A DNA stretch of 64,000 bases from Nanosynbacter sp. (GTDB lineage Bacteria > Patescibacteriota > Saccharimonadia > Saccharimonadales > Saccharimonadaceae). The stretch spans positions 29,935 to 93,934 of the forward strand of contig JABZJS010000003.1 in assembly GCA_015257665.1 (NCBI GenBank), given 5' to 3'. How positions within the stretch are numbered: position 1 is the first letter of the stretch; each line of letters opens with the position of its first letter. This document shows positions 1-8,279 of this stretch, in pieces. The notes below the pieces were generated by a model. It was not told the DNA's origin, made no database searches, and saw nothing but the letters and a program-made list of their open reading frames with translations. The translations under genes were made by a program, and so were the position numbers.

Positions 1-735
1 GCGATCGATACTCTGCGCTGCACTGTTGGTGTGCAAGGTGGCAAACACCAAGTGCCCCGTCTCGGCAATGGTAATGGCAGCACTAATCGTCTCGAGATCG
101 CGCATCTCACCAATCAGCACGACATCTGGGTCTTGACGTAGGCTGGAACGCAGCGCGGCGCTAAAGGAGTAGGTATCATAGTGCACTTCGCGCTGCACGA
201 CCACCGAGCGCTTACTCTTGTGAGTGAACTCAATCGGGTCTTCGATGGTGATAATGTGGTGTGACTTCTCGGTGTTGATTTTATCGATCAAAGCAGCAAG
301 GGTGGTCGACTTACCACTACCAGTTGGCCCCGTCACCAGCACCAGGCCGCGCGGGAAGTCGGCGAAGGTCATGACGACGGGCGGCATACCGAGCTCGGTC
401 ACAGATTTGATTTCATTCGGGATCAAGCGCAGCGCAGCTGCCAAGTTACCCCGCTCATGAAAGGCATTAACCCGGAAGCGTCCAAGATTACCAAAGGCAA
501 AGCTAAAGTCAAACTCTTTATCCTTCATCAGCACCTGCTGCTGGTCTTGGTCGAGAATGGCAAAAACAAGCCGCTCCACCTGCGCTTCGTCCAGCGGGCC
601 AAAGCCCGCCACAGGAGTCAGTGCACCATCAATGCGCAGCATGGGGGGCAGCCCCACCTGAATGTGCAAGTCTGAGGCGCGGCGGCGCACCACATCCTCG
701 AGCAGGACTTCTATGCGTAATTCTCTATTTTCCAT
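1..735 (-). CDS. pilT: Type IV pilus retraction ATPase PilT (partial, C-terminus beyond window)
   Basis: PilT is the cytoplasmic hexameric ATPase that depolymerises the type IV pilus. Translating the minus strand from the ATG at 735 gives 245 residues with no stop before the window edge. Residues 1-115 form the PAS-like N-terminal domain of PilT. Walker A GPTGSGKST lies at about 136-144, the Walker B region DPDVVLIGEMRD starts at about 202, and the His box TGHLVFATLHTNSA starts at about 227. The C-terminal retraction motif would lie outside the window. The start follows an AAGGAA ribosome site and lies about 20 bp after the pilB stop, so it is the last visible gene of the pilus operon. The early P-loop and short N-terminus fit PilT and not PilB. 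Confidence 0.95.
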   Translation of the reverse strand, partial: MENRELRIEVLLEDVVRRRASDLHIQVGLPPMLRIDGALTPVAGFGPLDEAQVERLVFAILDQDQQQVLMKDKEFDFSFAFGNLGRFRVNAFHERGNLAAALRLIPNEIKSVTELGMPPVVMTFADFPRGLVLVTGPTGSGKSTTLAALIDKINTEKSHHIITIEDPIEFTHKSKRSVVVQREVHYDTYSFSAALRSSLRQDPDVVLIGEMRDLETISAAITIAETGHLVFATLHTNSAAQSIDR

Positions 736-755
736 GGTAGTTATTGGTTCCTTTC

Positions 756-2519
756 TTATGCTATGTCTGATGTGACACGGTTGACTTCCTCCAGGGTGGT
801 AATCCCTTGCAGCGCCTTGAGGTAGCCATCTTGGCGCATCGTGATCATCCCTTGCTCAATGGCTTTCTTCTGGATCTCGGTACTCGACGCTCGGGCGGTA
901 ATGAGCTGCTGGATCTCCTCTGTCACTTCCATCACCTCAAAGAGTCCGGCTCGGCCGCTGTAGCCCCGTGGTGTGTTGGCCGTGTCGCGCCCACGCACTA
1001 AGCGGTAGGATTTTTGGCCAGCTAACGGTAAGTCACTATAGCCAAGGTCGGCCGAGATTTTGGCTGCTTCTGCCTTGGTCTTGGGTAAGAGATGCCCTAC
1101 AGTACTGAGGATCATCTCTGTCTCAAGCGGGTTAGACCAATAATTCTCGTGCTGGGGCCCAATGCGGCGTACCAGACGCTGGCCAATGATGGTATTAACG
1201 GTGCTAGCGATGAGAAATGGCTCGATATGCATATCGAGCAAGCGCGGCAACACTCCCGCTGCCGAGTTGGTGTGGAGCGTACTAAAGACAAGGTGACCCG
1301 TCAATGCTGCCTGAACGGCGAGGTTGGCCGTCTCGTTGTCGCGGATCTCCCCCACCATCACCACATCAGGGTCTTGGCGGAGAATACTGCGCAGACCATT
1401 AGCAAAGGTAAGACCAACGTCACTATTGACCTGGATCTGGTTGACTCCCTCCATTTTGTATTCCACGGGGTCTTCCAATGTGACAATGTTAATGGTATCG
1501 TCCTTGATTTCTTTAATCAGTGCATAGAGGCTGGTCGACTTACCACTACCGGTTGGGCCACTGGTGAGGATCATCCCATTGGGGCGGTGGATCCCCTGGC
1601 GAATGAGCCGGAGGGCGCGCCCAGCATAGCCCATCTGCTCGAGCTCGAAGGATGTGCCAGTCTTATCCAGCAAACGGATCACTACCTGCTCACCCCACAC
1701 CACTGGACTAATGGCAATACGGAGGTCAACTTCCTTATCTGCCACCTTGACGGCAAATTGCCCATCCTGCGGAATACGGTGTTCATCGATCTTCAACTCA
1801 GACAGGATCTTGATCCGGCTTACCAGTGCCGGCTCGATACTCTTGGGTAGTTGCATAACTTCGCGCAGCACGCCATCGACGCGGCAGCGAATCTTGAGCG
1901 ACTTCTCGAGCGGCTCAATGTGGATATCGCTCGCACGGCTCTTTACGGCGTATTCGAGAATAGTACTTAGGGCTCGGCTAATCGGTGAGTCTTGGACGAT
2001 CGTCTTGATATCGCCCCGAGCTTCAGCGGCTGCCTCGGCCTGCGATACTTGAGCGGCCACATTGACACTACTGAGGTCGGTGCGGTACTGCTCGAGCACA
2101 TGACGTACCCCAGCCTCCGACGCCATAAAGACCTTGAGTGGGCGCTGGACGCGGTTGGCAAGGTAATCGACCGCCTGGACGTTGTTGGCATCAATCATCG
2201 CCACCGCCAAGCGGTTCTGCACCTCGGCTAGTGGCACTGCCATGAAACGCTCGGCAATATCCGATGGCAAAAGCGTGAGGATGTCTTGGTCGACAATTGT
2301 ATTGGTGAGGTTGACATACGGCACACCAGACACATGGGCAATCGCCCGGGTAAGTAGCTCGTTATCGATCGCTGACTCATCAGTTAGCACAGTCAATAGT
2401 GGTCGGCCACTTTCGCGTGCCAGCTTGGTAGCATCATCAAGGCGTTGGCGCGTGATCAGCCCTTCGTCGACGAGGAGTGTGGTGAGTTTTTCTTGCATAT
2501 CACTTGTCATCAGTGCCAC
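756..2519 (-). CDS. pilB: Type IV pilus assembly ATPase PilB/GspE family
   Basis: PilB is the cytoplasmic motor that drives pilus polymerisation. The 587-residue protein has an N-terminal MshEN-type domain (about 1-150), then the secretion ATPase core with SRASDIHIEP near 194, Walker A GPTGSGKST at 321-329, Walker B DPDVVMVGEIRD from about 383 and the His box TGHLVFSTLHTNSA near 407. The region after RLVRR (448-452), which in typical PilB/GspE carries a four-cysteine zinc site, has no cysteine here; the only cysteine is in the IRCRVDG stretch. The likely start is GTG at 2519, six bases after AGAGG, with an in-frame ATG at 2510 as alternative. It lies between the small membrane protein gene and pilT in one operon. 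Confidence 0.95.
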   Translation of the reverse strand: MALMTSDMQEKLTTLLVDEGLITRQRLDDATKLARESGRPLLTVLTDESAIDNELLTRAIAHVSGVPYVNLTNTIVDQDILTLLPSDIAERFMAVPLAEVQNRLAVAMIDANNVQAVDYLANRVQRPLKVFMASEAGVRHVLEQYRTDLSSVNVAAQVSQAEAAAEARGDIKTIVQDSPISRALSTILEYAVKSRASDIHIEPLEKSLKIRCRVDGVLREVMQLPKSIEPALVSRIKILSELKIDEHRIPQDGQFAVKVADKEVDLRIAISPVVWGEQVVIRLLDKTGTSFELEQMGYAGRALRLIRQGIHRPNGMILTSGPTGSGKSTSLYALIKEIKDDTINIVTLEDPVEYKMEGVNQIQVNSDVGLTFANGLRSILRQDPDVVMVGEIRDNETANLAVQAALTGHLVFSTLHTNSAAGVLPRLLDMHIEPFLIASTVNTIIGQRLVRRIGPQHENYWSNPLETEMILSTVGHLLPKTKAEAAKISADLGYSDLPLAGQKSYRLVRGRDTANTPRGYSGRAGLFEVMEVTEEIQQLITARASSTEIQKKAIEQGMITMRQDGYLKALQGITTLEEVNRVTSDIA

Positions 2520-2531
2520 ACGCTACCTCTG

Positions 2532-2762
2532 TTATTTCTGCTGCGATTGCCCAATGATCGTCTCGACCGCTGGGTTGATCGCCTCCTTGTTAAACACTGC
2601 ACTGTCTGGCTCATCAATCGTATCCGAGAGCTTCTCGACTGTCTCTACCTTGGTACCACGCTGTGGCATTTGCAAGAATGGAATGCTACTGGCCACAAAA
2701 AACGCCACCACTACTGATATACTAGCGATCAAGATAATCATTGCGATGTCGGTCTTCTTCAT
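2532..2762 (-). CDS. Small membrane protein of the pilus operon, unknown function
   Basis: This 76-residue protein is of a family I do not recognise. Residues 6-30 form one strongly hydrophobic segment, followed by a soluble acidic tail of about 45 residues. That suggests a bitopic inner-membrane protein with a short periplasmic or exterior tail. Its ATG overlaps the stop of the pilO-like gene by four bases, a sign of translational coupling, and pilB follows closely. The position is where pilP is found in classical pilMNOP operons, but there is no lipobox and no clear PilP similarity. It may be a lineage-specific PilP substitute; that is inference from position only. Confidence 0.75.
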   Translation of the reverse strand: MKKTDIAMIILIASISVVVAFFVASSIPFLQMPQRGTKVETVEKLSDTIDEPDSAVFNKEAINPAVETIIGQSQQK

Positions 2763-3442
2763 GGTTTGATGTCCTTTTTCTTTAGCTCGATGGTTTTGGC
2801 TGGTGAGTAGTAGGCATGAGCCGAGATCTTCATGGCGACTTTGCTGTCGGTCCGCTCAATGGTCATGCGGTCAATCTCGATCACGCGGATGGAGCGCTCG
2901 AAGCGCTGCAAAAGCTCACGCAGAGCGTTGGGGTTACTGGCCGATACTTCCATGGTGAAGTGAATGGACTGCAAGTTGCCATTACTAGCGGCTGCACCAG
3001 TGCTATTTGATGACTCGCTGTCGTCCGTTTGGTCGATATTAAGCGAATCGAGTGACACGCCTGCCACGCCATTGACCAACTTAGACTGGAGCGAAGCACC
3101 CAACGCGAGAGCGTTATCCTCCGCCGGCAGAGCATCAAGCACCACCTGGAGCGCCTTCTCATCGTTGTTGATGCGACTTGCATTGAGGTGTGAGTTGGTC
3201 TCGAGCACCTTCAGCTCGCCGCGTAGCTTTTCGACTGCGTCGTTGTTGTTCTTGAGTACAGCAGCAGTGTTATTTTTCTCGCCAAGCACCCGCTCCTTGA
3301 AGATAATTTGCTGCACCAAAAACCACGATATTACCAGTGCGAAACCCACAATTACTGAGGCTCCAGCCACCCAGAGGAACATCACTCGGCTGGATTGCTC
3401 GATCTGTTGGCGCTTGTGGATGGCGGCGTCTTTCTTACTCAT
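2759..3442 (-). CDS. pilO: PilO-like type IV pilus inner-membrane platform protein
   Basis: PilO with PilN forms the periplasm-facing alignment complex of the type IV pilus. This 227-residue protein has a short charged N-terminus, one membrane segment at about 20-45, a coiled-coil stretch (about 55-100) and a ferredoxin-like C-terminal domain. This is the PilO layout, although the sequence is diverged. The gene begins exactly where pilN ends and its stop overlaps the next start. Assignment rests on topology plus gene order (M-N-O), so the family name is more secure than any detail. Confidence 0.8.
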   Translation of the reverse strand: MSKKDAAIHKRQQIEQSSRVMFLWVAGASVIVGFALVISWFLVQQIIFKERVLGEKNNTAAVLKNNNDAVEKLRGELKVLETNSHLNASRINNDEKALQVVLDALPAEDNALALGASLQSKLVNGVAGVSLDSLNIDQTDDSESSNSTGAAASNGNLQSIHFTMEVSASNPNALRELLQRFERSIRVIEIDRMTIERTDSKVAMKISAHAYYSPAKTIELKKKDIKP

Positions 3443-4168
3443 TTAGTTCTTCTCCTTGTTGGTCGCCTTGGGCGTAAAGAGGCTATCGGGCACATGCAAG
3501 CGCGAGTCGGTCACATTAGTACTACCAGTTGGAGCTTCAATGCGCAGGTTCTTGGAGCTATTAGCGAGAAGCTCCTTAGGGTAGGTAAAGGTCAACTTGA
3601 AACGCAGCACCTTAGCTCCACTGGCGTCCTCGCCATAGCTGGTATCGCTCACGGTGACATCGTCAGCCAGCTTGACGGTCTGGACACGGTTATCGCCATC
3701 AGTGTAGCTCAGCTTGGTGTTGAGGATCATTTTCTTGAGTTTGTCTGTCGCCTCAAAGCTGTTGGCTGCCGACCCCTCAATGGAGAGCTTCGTCTCAGAC
3801 GGATCGAGGCTAACGGTCGACATCTTCACATCATTGGGCGCAGCAGGGTTAATAGCACTGAGCACATCGAAGATACGCGAGTCAATACTCTTATCCTTGT
3901 GCATCGAGGAGAGCTGAGCTAGTTGGTTTTGGATGGTGACAATCTGATTGGCATCTTTAACACTACTAATCTTGCCGTACTGGTCTTTGATCTCGTTGTC
4001 GGTTAGCCACTCGCGAGCGCTCTGCGTACCAACATATACCACCAGTAGCGCCACCGCTGCGCCAGCAATGATACTTACGAGAATGGAGAGCGATATCACA
4101 CCATTGCGCATGCGCTGGGCATGCAGGTATTCGCGCTTGACATCAGGAATGAGGTTAATCTCTATCAT
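3443..4168 (-). CDS. pilN: PilN-like type IV pilus inner-membrane platform protein
   Basis: PilN links the cytoplasmic actin-like PilM to PilO. The 241-residue protein begins with MIEINLIPDVKREY, the conserved N-terminal INLxP motif by which PilN binds PilM. A membrane segment (about 25-48), a coiled-coil region and an exterior domain follow. Its ATG overlaps the pilM stop by four bases. Length and topology fit PilN. Confidence 0.88.
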   Translation of the reverse strand: MIEINLIPDVKREYLHAQRMRNGVISLSILVSIIAGAAVALLVVYVGTQSAREWLTDNEIKDQYGKISSVKDANQIVTIQNQLAQLSSMHKDKSIDSRIFDVLSAINPAAPNDVKMSTVSLDPSETKLSIEGSAANSFEATDKLKKMILNTKLSYTDGDNRVQTVKLADDVTVSDTSYGEDASGAKVLRFKLTFTYPKELLANSSKNLRIEAPTGSTNVTDSRLHVPDSLFTPKATNKEKN

Positions 4169-5223
4169 GCGTCGTTCCTCCGTTTTGCTAGGCCCACTGC
4201 TGTGGCAAACTCTGGTGCGACGTTAGCCAATTGCTCTTGGCTCGTCTGCGGCATATGGATACCATGCCAGGGGTTACCTGGGGCGGTCGGAACCTCTACC
4301 TTAGCCGCAACATACTCGCTGAGATGTGGAATCATCTCGCCAAAGCCCGTCAGTGTAATGCTCGACACCTGGGCGCTAGCGTAGCGCGTCTGGAAGAATT
4401 TGATTGATTTAATAAGCTCGCTCGCAAAGTTATCCAGCGCACCCTCAATAGCACGCACCACCTGCCCATCGAGCTTATCCTCCGCCAGACCAAACTTGAG
4501 AATGAACTGCCGAGCTTGGTCCTCCTGAACGCTGAGGTTTTGCACTGCCGACTTGACGAGGCTGCTCACACCGGACGGAATAGTCCGAACGAGGCGCGGT
4601 GCCCCACCGTAGATAATGGCGAGGTCAGTCGAGAGTTCACCAATATCGATCAACATCACCGCAGCACCGTTTGCCGCTTGCTGAGGCGGTGCAAACGCCC
4701 GCACCATCGCAATTGGGTCGGGCTCGATAGCAATCACATTCAGCCCGAGGCCCTCGATAAACTCAAGCTGATCCTCACTATATCCCTTGGACACACTGCT
4801 AATCAGCACCTCTTGCTGATCGCTCGCATGGAGCGATGACCCCAGCAGCACCCAATCTACCTTAGCATCATCCGCCATCGGCACATATTGGTCTATCTGG
4901 TATTTCATCGTGGCACGCAGCTCGGCATCGGAAACTTGCGGCACATCGACCACTGTTGTAAAGGTCTTGTTAGAAGGGAGGCCAATCGCAACATTCTTCG
5001 TCTTGATACCACTCTGGCCCACGGCAGTCATAATAACTTCGCCCAGGCGACGGCGCGATTCTGGTGCATCGCTGCTAGTAATACGACGGTCAACGGGCGC
5101 ATACCCATGTGCTACGAGCTCCCACTCGTCACCAGCTGGTGCCAGCTGCAAAACCCGTACGGCATTGGTGCCGATATCGAGTGCAAAGAAATCGCCCGAC
5201 CCTTTTTGAAACTTCATACTCAT
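4165..5223 (-). CDS. pilM: PilM, actin-like type IV pilus assembly protein
   Basis: PilM is an actin-fold ATP-binding protein that docks PilN at the inner membrane. The 352-residue protein has the phosphate-1 loop FFALDIGTNAVRVLQL near the N-terminus, a second nucleotide loop AVMLIDIGELSTDLAII near 190 and an adenosine-type motif SSITLTGFGEMIPHLSEYV near 290. It is the first gene of the pilus operon. A TATAAT box lies just upstream, and the ATG at 5217 (third codon) sits 8 nt from it, so that ATG may be the true leaderless start. The ATG at 5223 is only 2 nt from the box. Confidence 0.93.
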   Translation of the reverse strand: MSMKFQKGSGDFFALDIGTNAVRVLQLAPAGDEWELVAHGYAPVDRRITSSDAPESRRRLGEVIMTAVGQSGIKTKNVAIGLPSNKTFTTVVDVPQVSDAELRATMKYQIDQYVPMADDAKVDWVLLGSSLHASDQQEVLISSVSKGYSEDQLEFIEGLGLNVIAIEPDPIAMVRAFAPPQQAANGAAVMLIDIGELSTDLAIIYGGAPRLVRTIPSGVSSLVKSAVQNLSVQEDQARQFILKFGLAEDKLDGQVVRAIEGALDNFASELIKSIKFFQTRYASAQVSSITLTGFGEMIPHLSEYVAAKVEVPTAPGNPWHGIHMPQTSQEQLANVAPEFATAVGLAKRRNDA

Positions 5224-5461
5224 CTATTATACATAAGCGACATTGGTTTAGGCAAGGGGGTTAGTGGAGGAAAATATACTAAACTTGCACTACAAAACTT
5301 CCTATCTGCCTCACCCTTATCAGGCATATTAGCGGATCGATATCCCACATGTCGATCGCGCGTTAACGCTCATATGTTATGTGCCAAATCTCTCGCTCTC
5401 CACTATTTCTCGACATAATGCAAAGAAAGATAAAGAGCTCTTAACCATGACTACACCTGGG

Positions 5462-7876
5462 CTAAAACCGCGGTGCGGCCTCTGTTGTGGTGGCGGTGGT
5501 GATGGGCAGGTCGTTGTTTTTGTTGTAACGCGAGCCCCACATGAAGACATCGGCGCGTTGGTTGAGTACCTCAGCAGCTTCGGCGAGGTTATCCTTCTCA
5601 GCACCAAAGGTGCGGCGCAGCTGGAGCTGGCGCGCCATGATGGTACCGTTGATGGTGAGCTTTTCTTTGCAAGTCTCAGCAGTGAGGCCATTAAAGTACG
5701 CACCAACGTGACGGATCTCGTCGCAGGTGGAGATAACTCCCCCACTGCCACCAGTTGGCTGAGCAATCAGCCAAGCATTGACCTCTTTAACATTATGCCG
5801 GACGACGATATTCTTGGCCTTAATGACGAGCTGCGAAAGTTTGGTGGCGTCATCGACAGTGGTCGCGCTGTACTTCAGGTCGCCATCGATCGTCACCGTG
5901 CCGCTTGCTTCCACCACCAGCGTACTACTACCTGGCAGCGTACCGTGGATGGTAGCATCGCCATTAACGGTACGCACATTGTGGCCAGCAAAGCTCCCCA
6001 CATCGATAGACATACCAGCCGCTGTGCCCCGGCCAAAGCTTGGTACCTTCACATTGCTCGGCGGTGCCCAGCGGCCAGCTGGTGTAGCGGTATTAGCAAA
6101 GGCAAGGCTATCCTTCGAGCGGTCATAATCACCACCATACCCCCGCCGGCCAGACAATACACCACCAGTAGCTGATAGGATTTTGCCGCCATTTTGCGGT
6201 GCCATCATGCCATACTCAGCCCAGCTACCATACATATTGCCATCTTTGGTTGTCTTGAGAGTAACGATCTGTGCATCGCCATTACCACTGGCCGCGCCAA
6301 TGCCGTTGCCGACGCGCAAGTCGCCACCCCAGATCTGCACCCATGGTAGCTTCGTCACCGTTACACAGGCGGGCGAGGAAATACGACGCTCGTTGCCATC
6401 GGTGTGTTTATAATTATAATCTTTGATAGCAACGATGCGGCAGATCATATCCCCTACCTTGGCATCGGCCGCGTTGATATCTTTGGTGTCATTCAGGCGC
6501 GTGTGGCTCTCAAGATATTTTTTGTTCTCGCGGAAGGTGGGCTCGTTGGTGCAGTCGATCGGCTGCTTGCCGCGCAGCCAGGTGCAGGCTGTGTCGCTGC
6601 CGCTGTAGCTACCCAGGGCATAGGGATAGCCGACTGCCGCCCCACGATCGAAGATGCTGCTCAAGCTGCCAAGGAACTGCTGGCGGTGCTGCCCCCGCAC
6701 GATGAACTGATAAGCCGCGGCTTCGCTCTCGGTGCGGTCTTTGTCGAGGCTTGCACCAGTGTTGTGGATGGATTCGTCAATCCGGCTGGGCGCAATATTC
6801 CCACCCTCCAGCGTGGCAAGCTTCTTGCCATCAATTGTGGCCGATGGATAGAGCTCAAAGTCTGAGTGCACACTAGCACACGCCGGGTCGCTGCGCCGCC
6901 ACGCTGGGTCGCCAGCAATGCCAGGTGACCACGATATCCGTTGACAGAGTGTGCGGCCAACGTCGCTCGTTTGGATACGATAACTCGTGAAGCGGTCAGT
7001 CATGCCGCCACTCGGATACACCGTATAAAAGAGCTGTCCAGACTGGCCCGTCACATTGCGCGCTAGGCTATGCCCACCACTGTAATTATTAGCAAAGCCA
7101 GTACCATCCATCCCCACGGACACGGTTGCACTGTTGGGGCCATTGTTGCGGAGATCATGCGCCCAGTAGATTTGTTCACCCGGAAAGGCTCGGACGGATT
7201 TTTGCATATTTTGCGTACCAGGCCACTGCTTACCCACATAGCTTTGGCCGTTGATCGTCCAAGGTGGGATGCGCCGCGTGATCGTCACCTTCACATCACT
7301 CGTACCACAGGCAATATTCTCGCTGGCGGCAAGGGTACGCCCGCCATCAGTTGAGATACAGCTATACAGGCCAATCCCCACCGTACGCGACTGCCCCACC
7401 GGGATATCAAACTGGCCAATGTCGAGTTGCGCCCGCACTTCACCCCCCTGGCTGGTGTATTGGTTTTGGCCACTGACGCGCCCACGGTACATCACGCTCG
7501 ACTGGACGTTCTTGATACGGCTATTGCGGTTGTAGTTCCAATTCATGTTGCGGTCGAGGTGCATCGAGCTAATGTCGAAGGGACCCGAGCGGTTACCCGA
7601 GTAACCCGAGCCACGAATGACAATATCGACGAGGCCTGTCTGATTGTGGTCAATCGATATACCCGACTTATAATAATTCCGCTCGCCAGGCTGCGAAAAC
7701 CACACTACTGCACAGGGACTGCCACTGCGGCAGAGCTCGGGCAGCTTCGCCTCTACCTCATTGTTAGGCCGAGCTACCACCAGCCCGCCCAGCGCCGCAC
7801 TCACCCCCACAGCGCACAGTAGCCCCAGCAGGCCAGCACGCACCAGTGATTGGCGGCAAAAGTGTACAAATGTCAT
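5462..7876 (-). CDS. Large exported surface protein, unknown family
   Basis: I do not recognise a named family. The preferred start is the ATG at 7876 (804 residues), because it begins a signal sequence: a short basic part and a hydrophobic stretch to about residue 33. A longer start at 7939 would bury that signal. The mature part is rich in Gly, Ser, Asn and aromatic residues. It has many dispersed cysteines that could form disulfides outside the membrane. Middle segments resemble repeated Ig-like or beta-sandwich units. Residues about 650-720 (TVTIDGDLKYS region) look like a beta-helix or bactofilin-like patch. No cell-wall anchor or C-terminal membrane segment is visible. It lies next to the pilus operon on the same strand but after a 238-bp gap. 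An adhesin or pilus-associated protein is inference. Confidence 0.8.
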   Translation of the reverse strand: MTFVHFCRQSLVRAGLLGLLCAVGVSAALGGLVVARPNNEVEAKLPELCRSGSPCAVVWFSQPGERNYYKSGISIDHNQTGLVDIVIRGSGYSGNRSGPFDISSMHLDRNMNWNYNRNSRIKNVQSSVMYRGRVSGQNQYTSQGGEVRAQLDIGQFDIPVGQSRTVGIGLYSCISTDGGRTLAASENIACGTSDVKVTITRRIPPWTINGQSYVGKQWPGTQNMQKSVRAFPGEQIYWAHDLRNNGPNSATVSVGMDGTGFANNYSGGHSLARNVTGQSGQLFYTVYPSGGMTDRFTSYRIQTSDVGRTLCQRISWSPGIAGDPAWRRSDPACASVHSDFELYPSATIDGKKLATLEGGNIAPSRIDESIHNTGASLDKDRTESEAAAYQFIVRGQHRQQFLGSLSSIFDRGAAVGYPYALGSYSGSDTACTWLRGKQPIDCTNEPTFRENKKYLESHTRLNDTKDINAADAKVGDMICRIVAIKDYNYKHTDGNERRISSPACVTVTKLPWVQIWGGDLRVGNGIGAASGNGDAQIVTLKTTKDGNMYGSWAEYGMMAPQNGGKILSATGGVLSGRRGYGGDYDRSKDSLAFANTATPAGRWAPPSNVKVPSFGRGTAAGMSIDVGSFAGHNVRTVNGDATIHGTLPGSSTLVVEASGTVTIDGDLKYSATTVDDATKLSQLVIKAKNIVVRHNVKEVNAWLIAQPTGGSGGVISTCDEIRHVGAYFNGLTAETCKEKLTINGTIMARQLQLRRTFGAEKDNLAEAAEVLNQRADVFMWGSRYNKNNDLPITTATTTEAAPRF

Positions 7877-7940
7877 GCTTATGATTATAGCAAAGTTAGG
7901 GCGATTGTGCACTGTGTTCATGACGCAAGGTAGAGACATT

Positions 7941-8142
7941 GCTATATATCCTTATATAGCTCATAAGTATCGTTAGCCCACCCTCCCTATCACTTCATCC
8001 GATGGCGTGTGAAAACAGATCGTCATAATCTGTTTTCAGCCCTGGCGTCAAGAGGTCAACATCCAGCGAATGTCGACCTCTTATAGTGTTCCGGAGGAGA
8101 GAGTGTGGGGAGGGTGAGCGTAAGATAGCGCAGAGCTTATCT
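7941..8142. ncRNA. Structured RNA or structured 5' leader candidate
   Basis: The gap between the exported-protein gene and ychF holds nested inverted repeats. A closing helix pairs 7979-7987 with 8108-8116 (nine pairs), extended after an internal loop by 7991-7995 with 8101-8105. Inside are two hairpins: 8011-8020 with 8028-8037 (ten perfect pairs) and 8050-8062 with 8070-8082 (twelve pairs, one mismatch). Outside are 7941-7948 with 7953-7960 and an 8121-8142 hairpin. On the minus strand it would form a long leader of the exported-protein gene, with a TATAAT at about 8193-8198. An independent RNA on either strand is equally possible. It does not match RNase P, SRP or tmRNA signatures that I know. 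Confidence 0.55.
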
Positions 8143-8267
8143 TGTGATGAAGCAAAATAGCACACCAACGGCAAAAGAGCCTTTACATTTATAATTATAT
8201 AAAGCGCAATGCATCCACATTCATCGCATTTTCCTCTTCTCTCCTGCCGATTTTCCCCTTGCGCTGC

Positions 8268-8279
8268 TATACTATATAT
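8268..8279 (+). promoter_or_regulatory. Leaderless promoter of ychF
   Basis: TATACT at 8268-8273, in the context TGCTATACTA, is followed after exactly six bases by the ychF ATG at 8280. Transcription would start at or next to the A of the ATG. No Shine-Dalgarno sequence precedes the gene. Confidence 0.65.
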
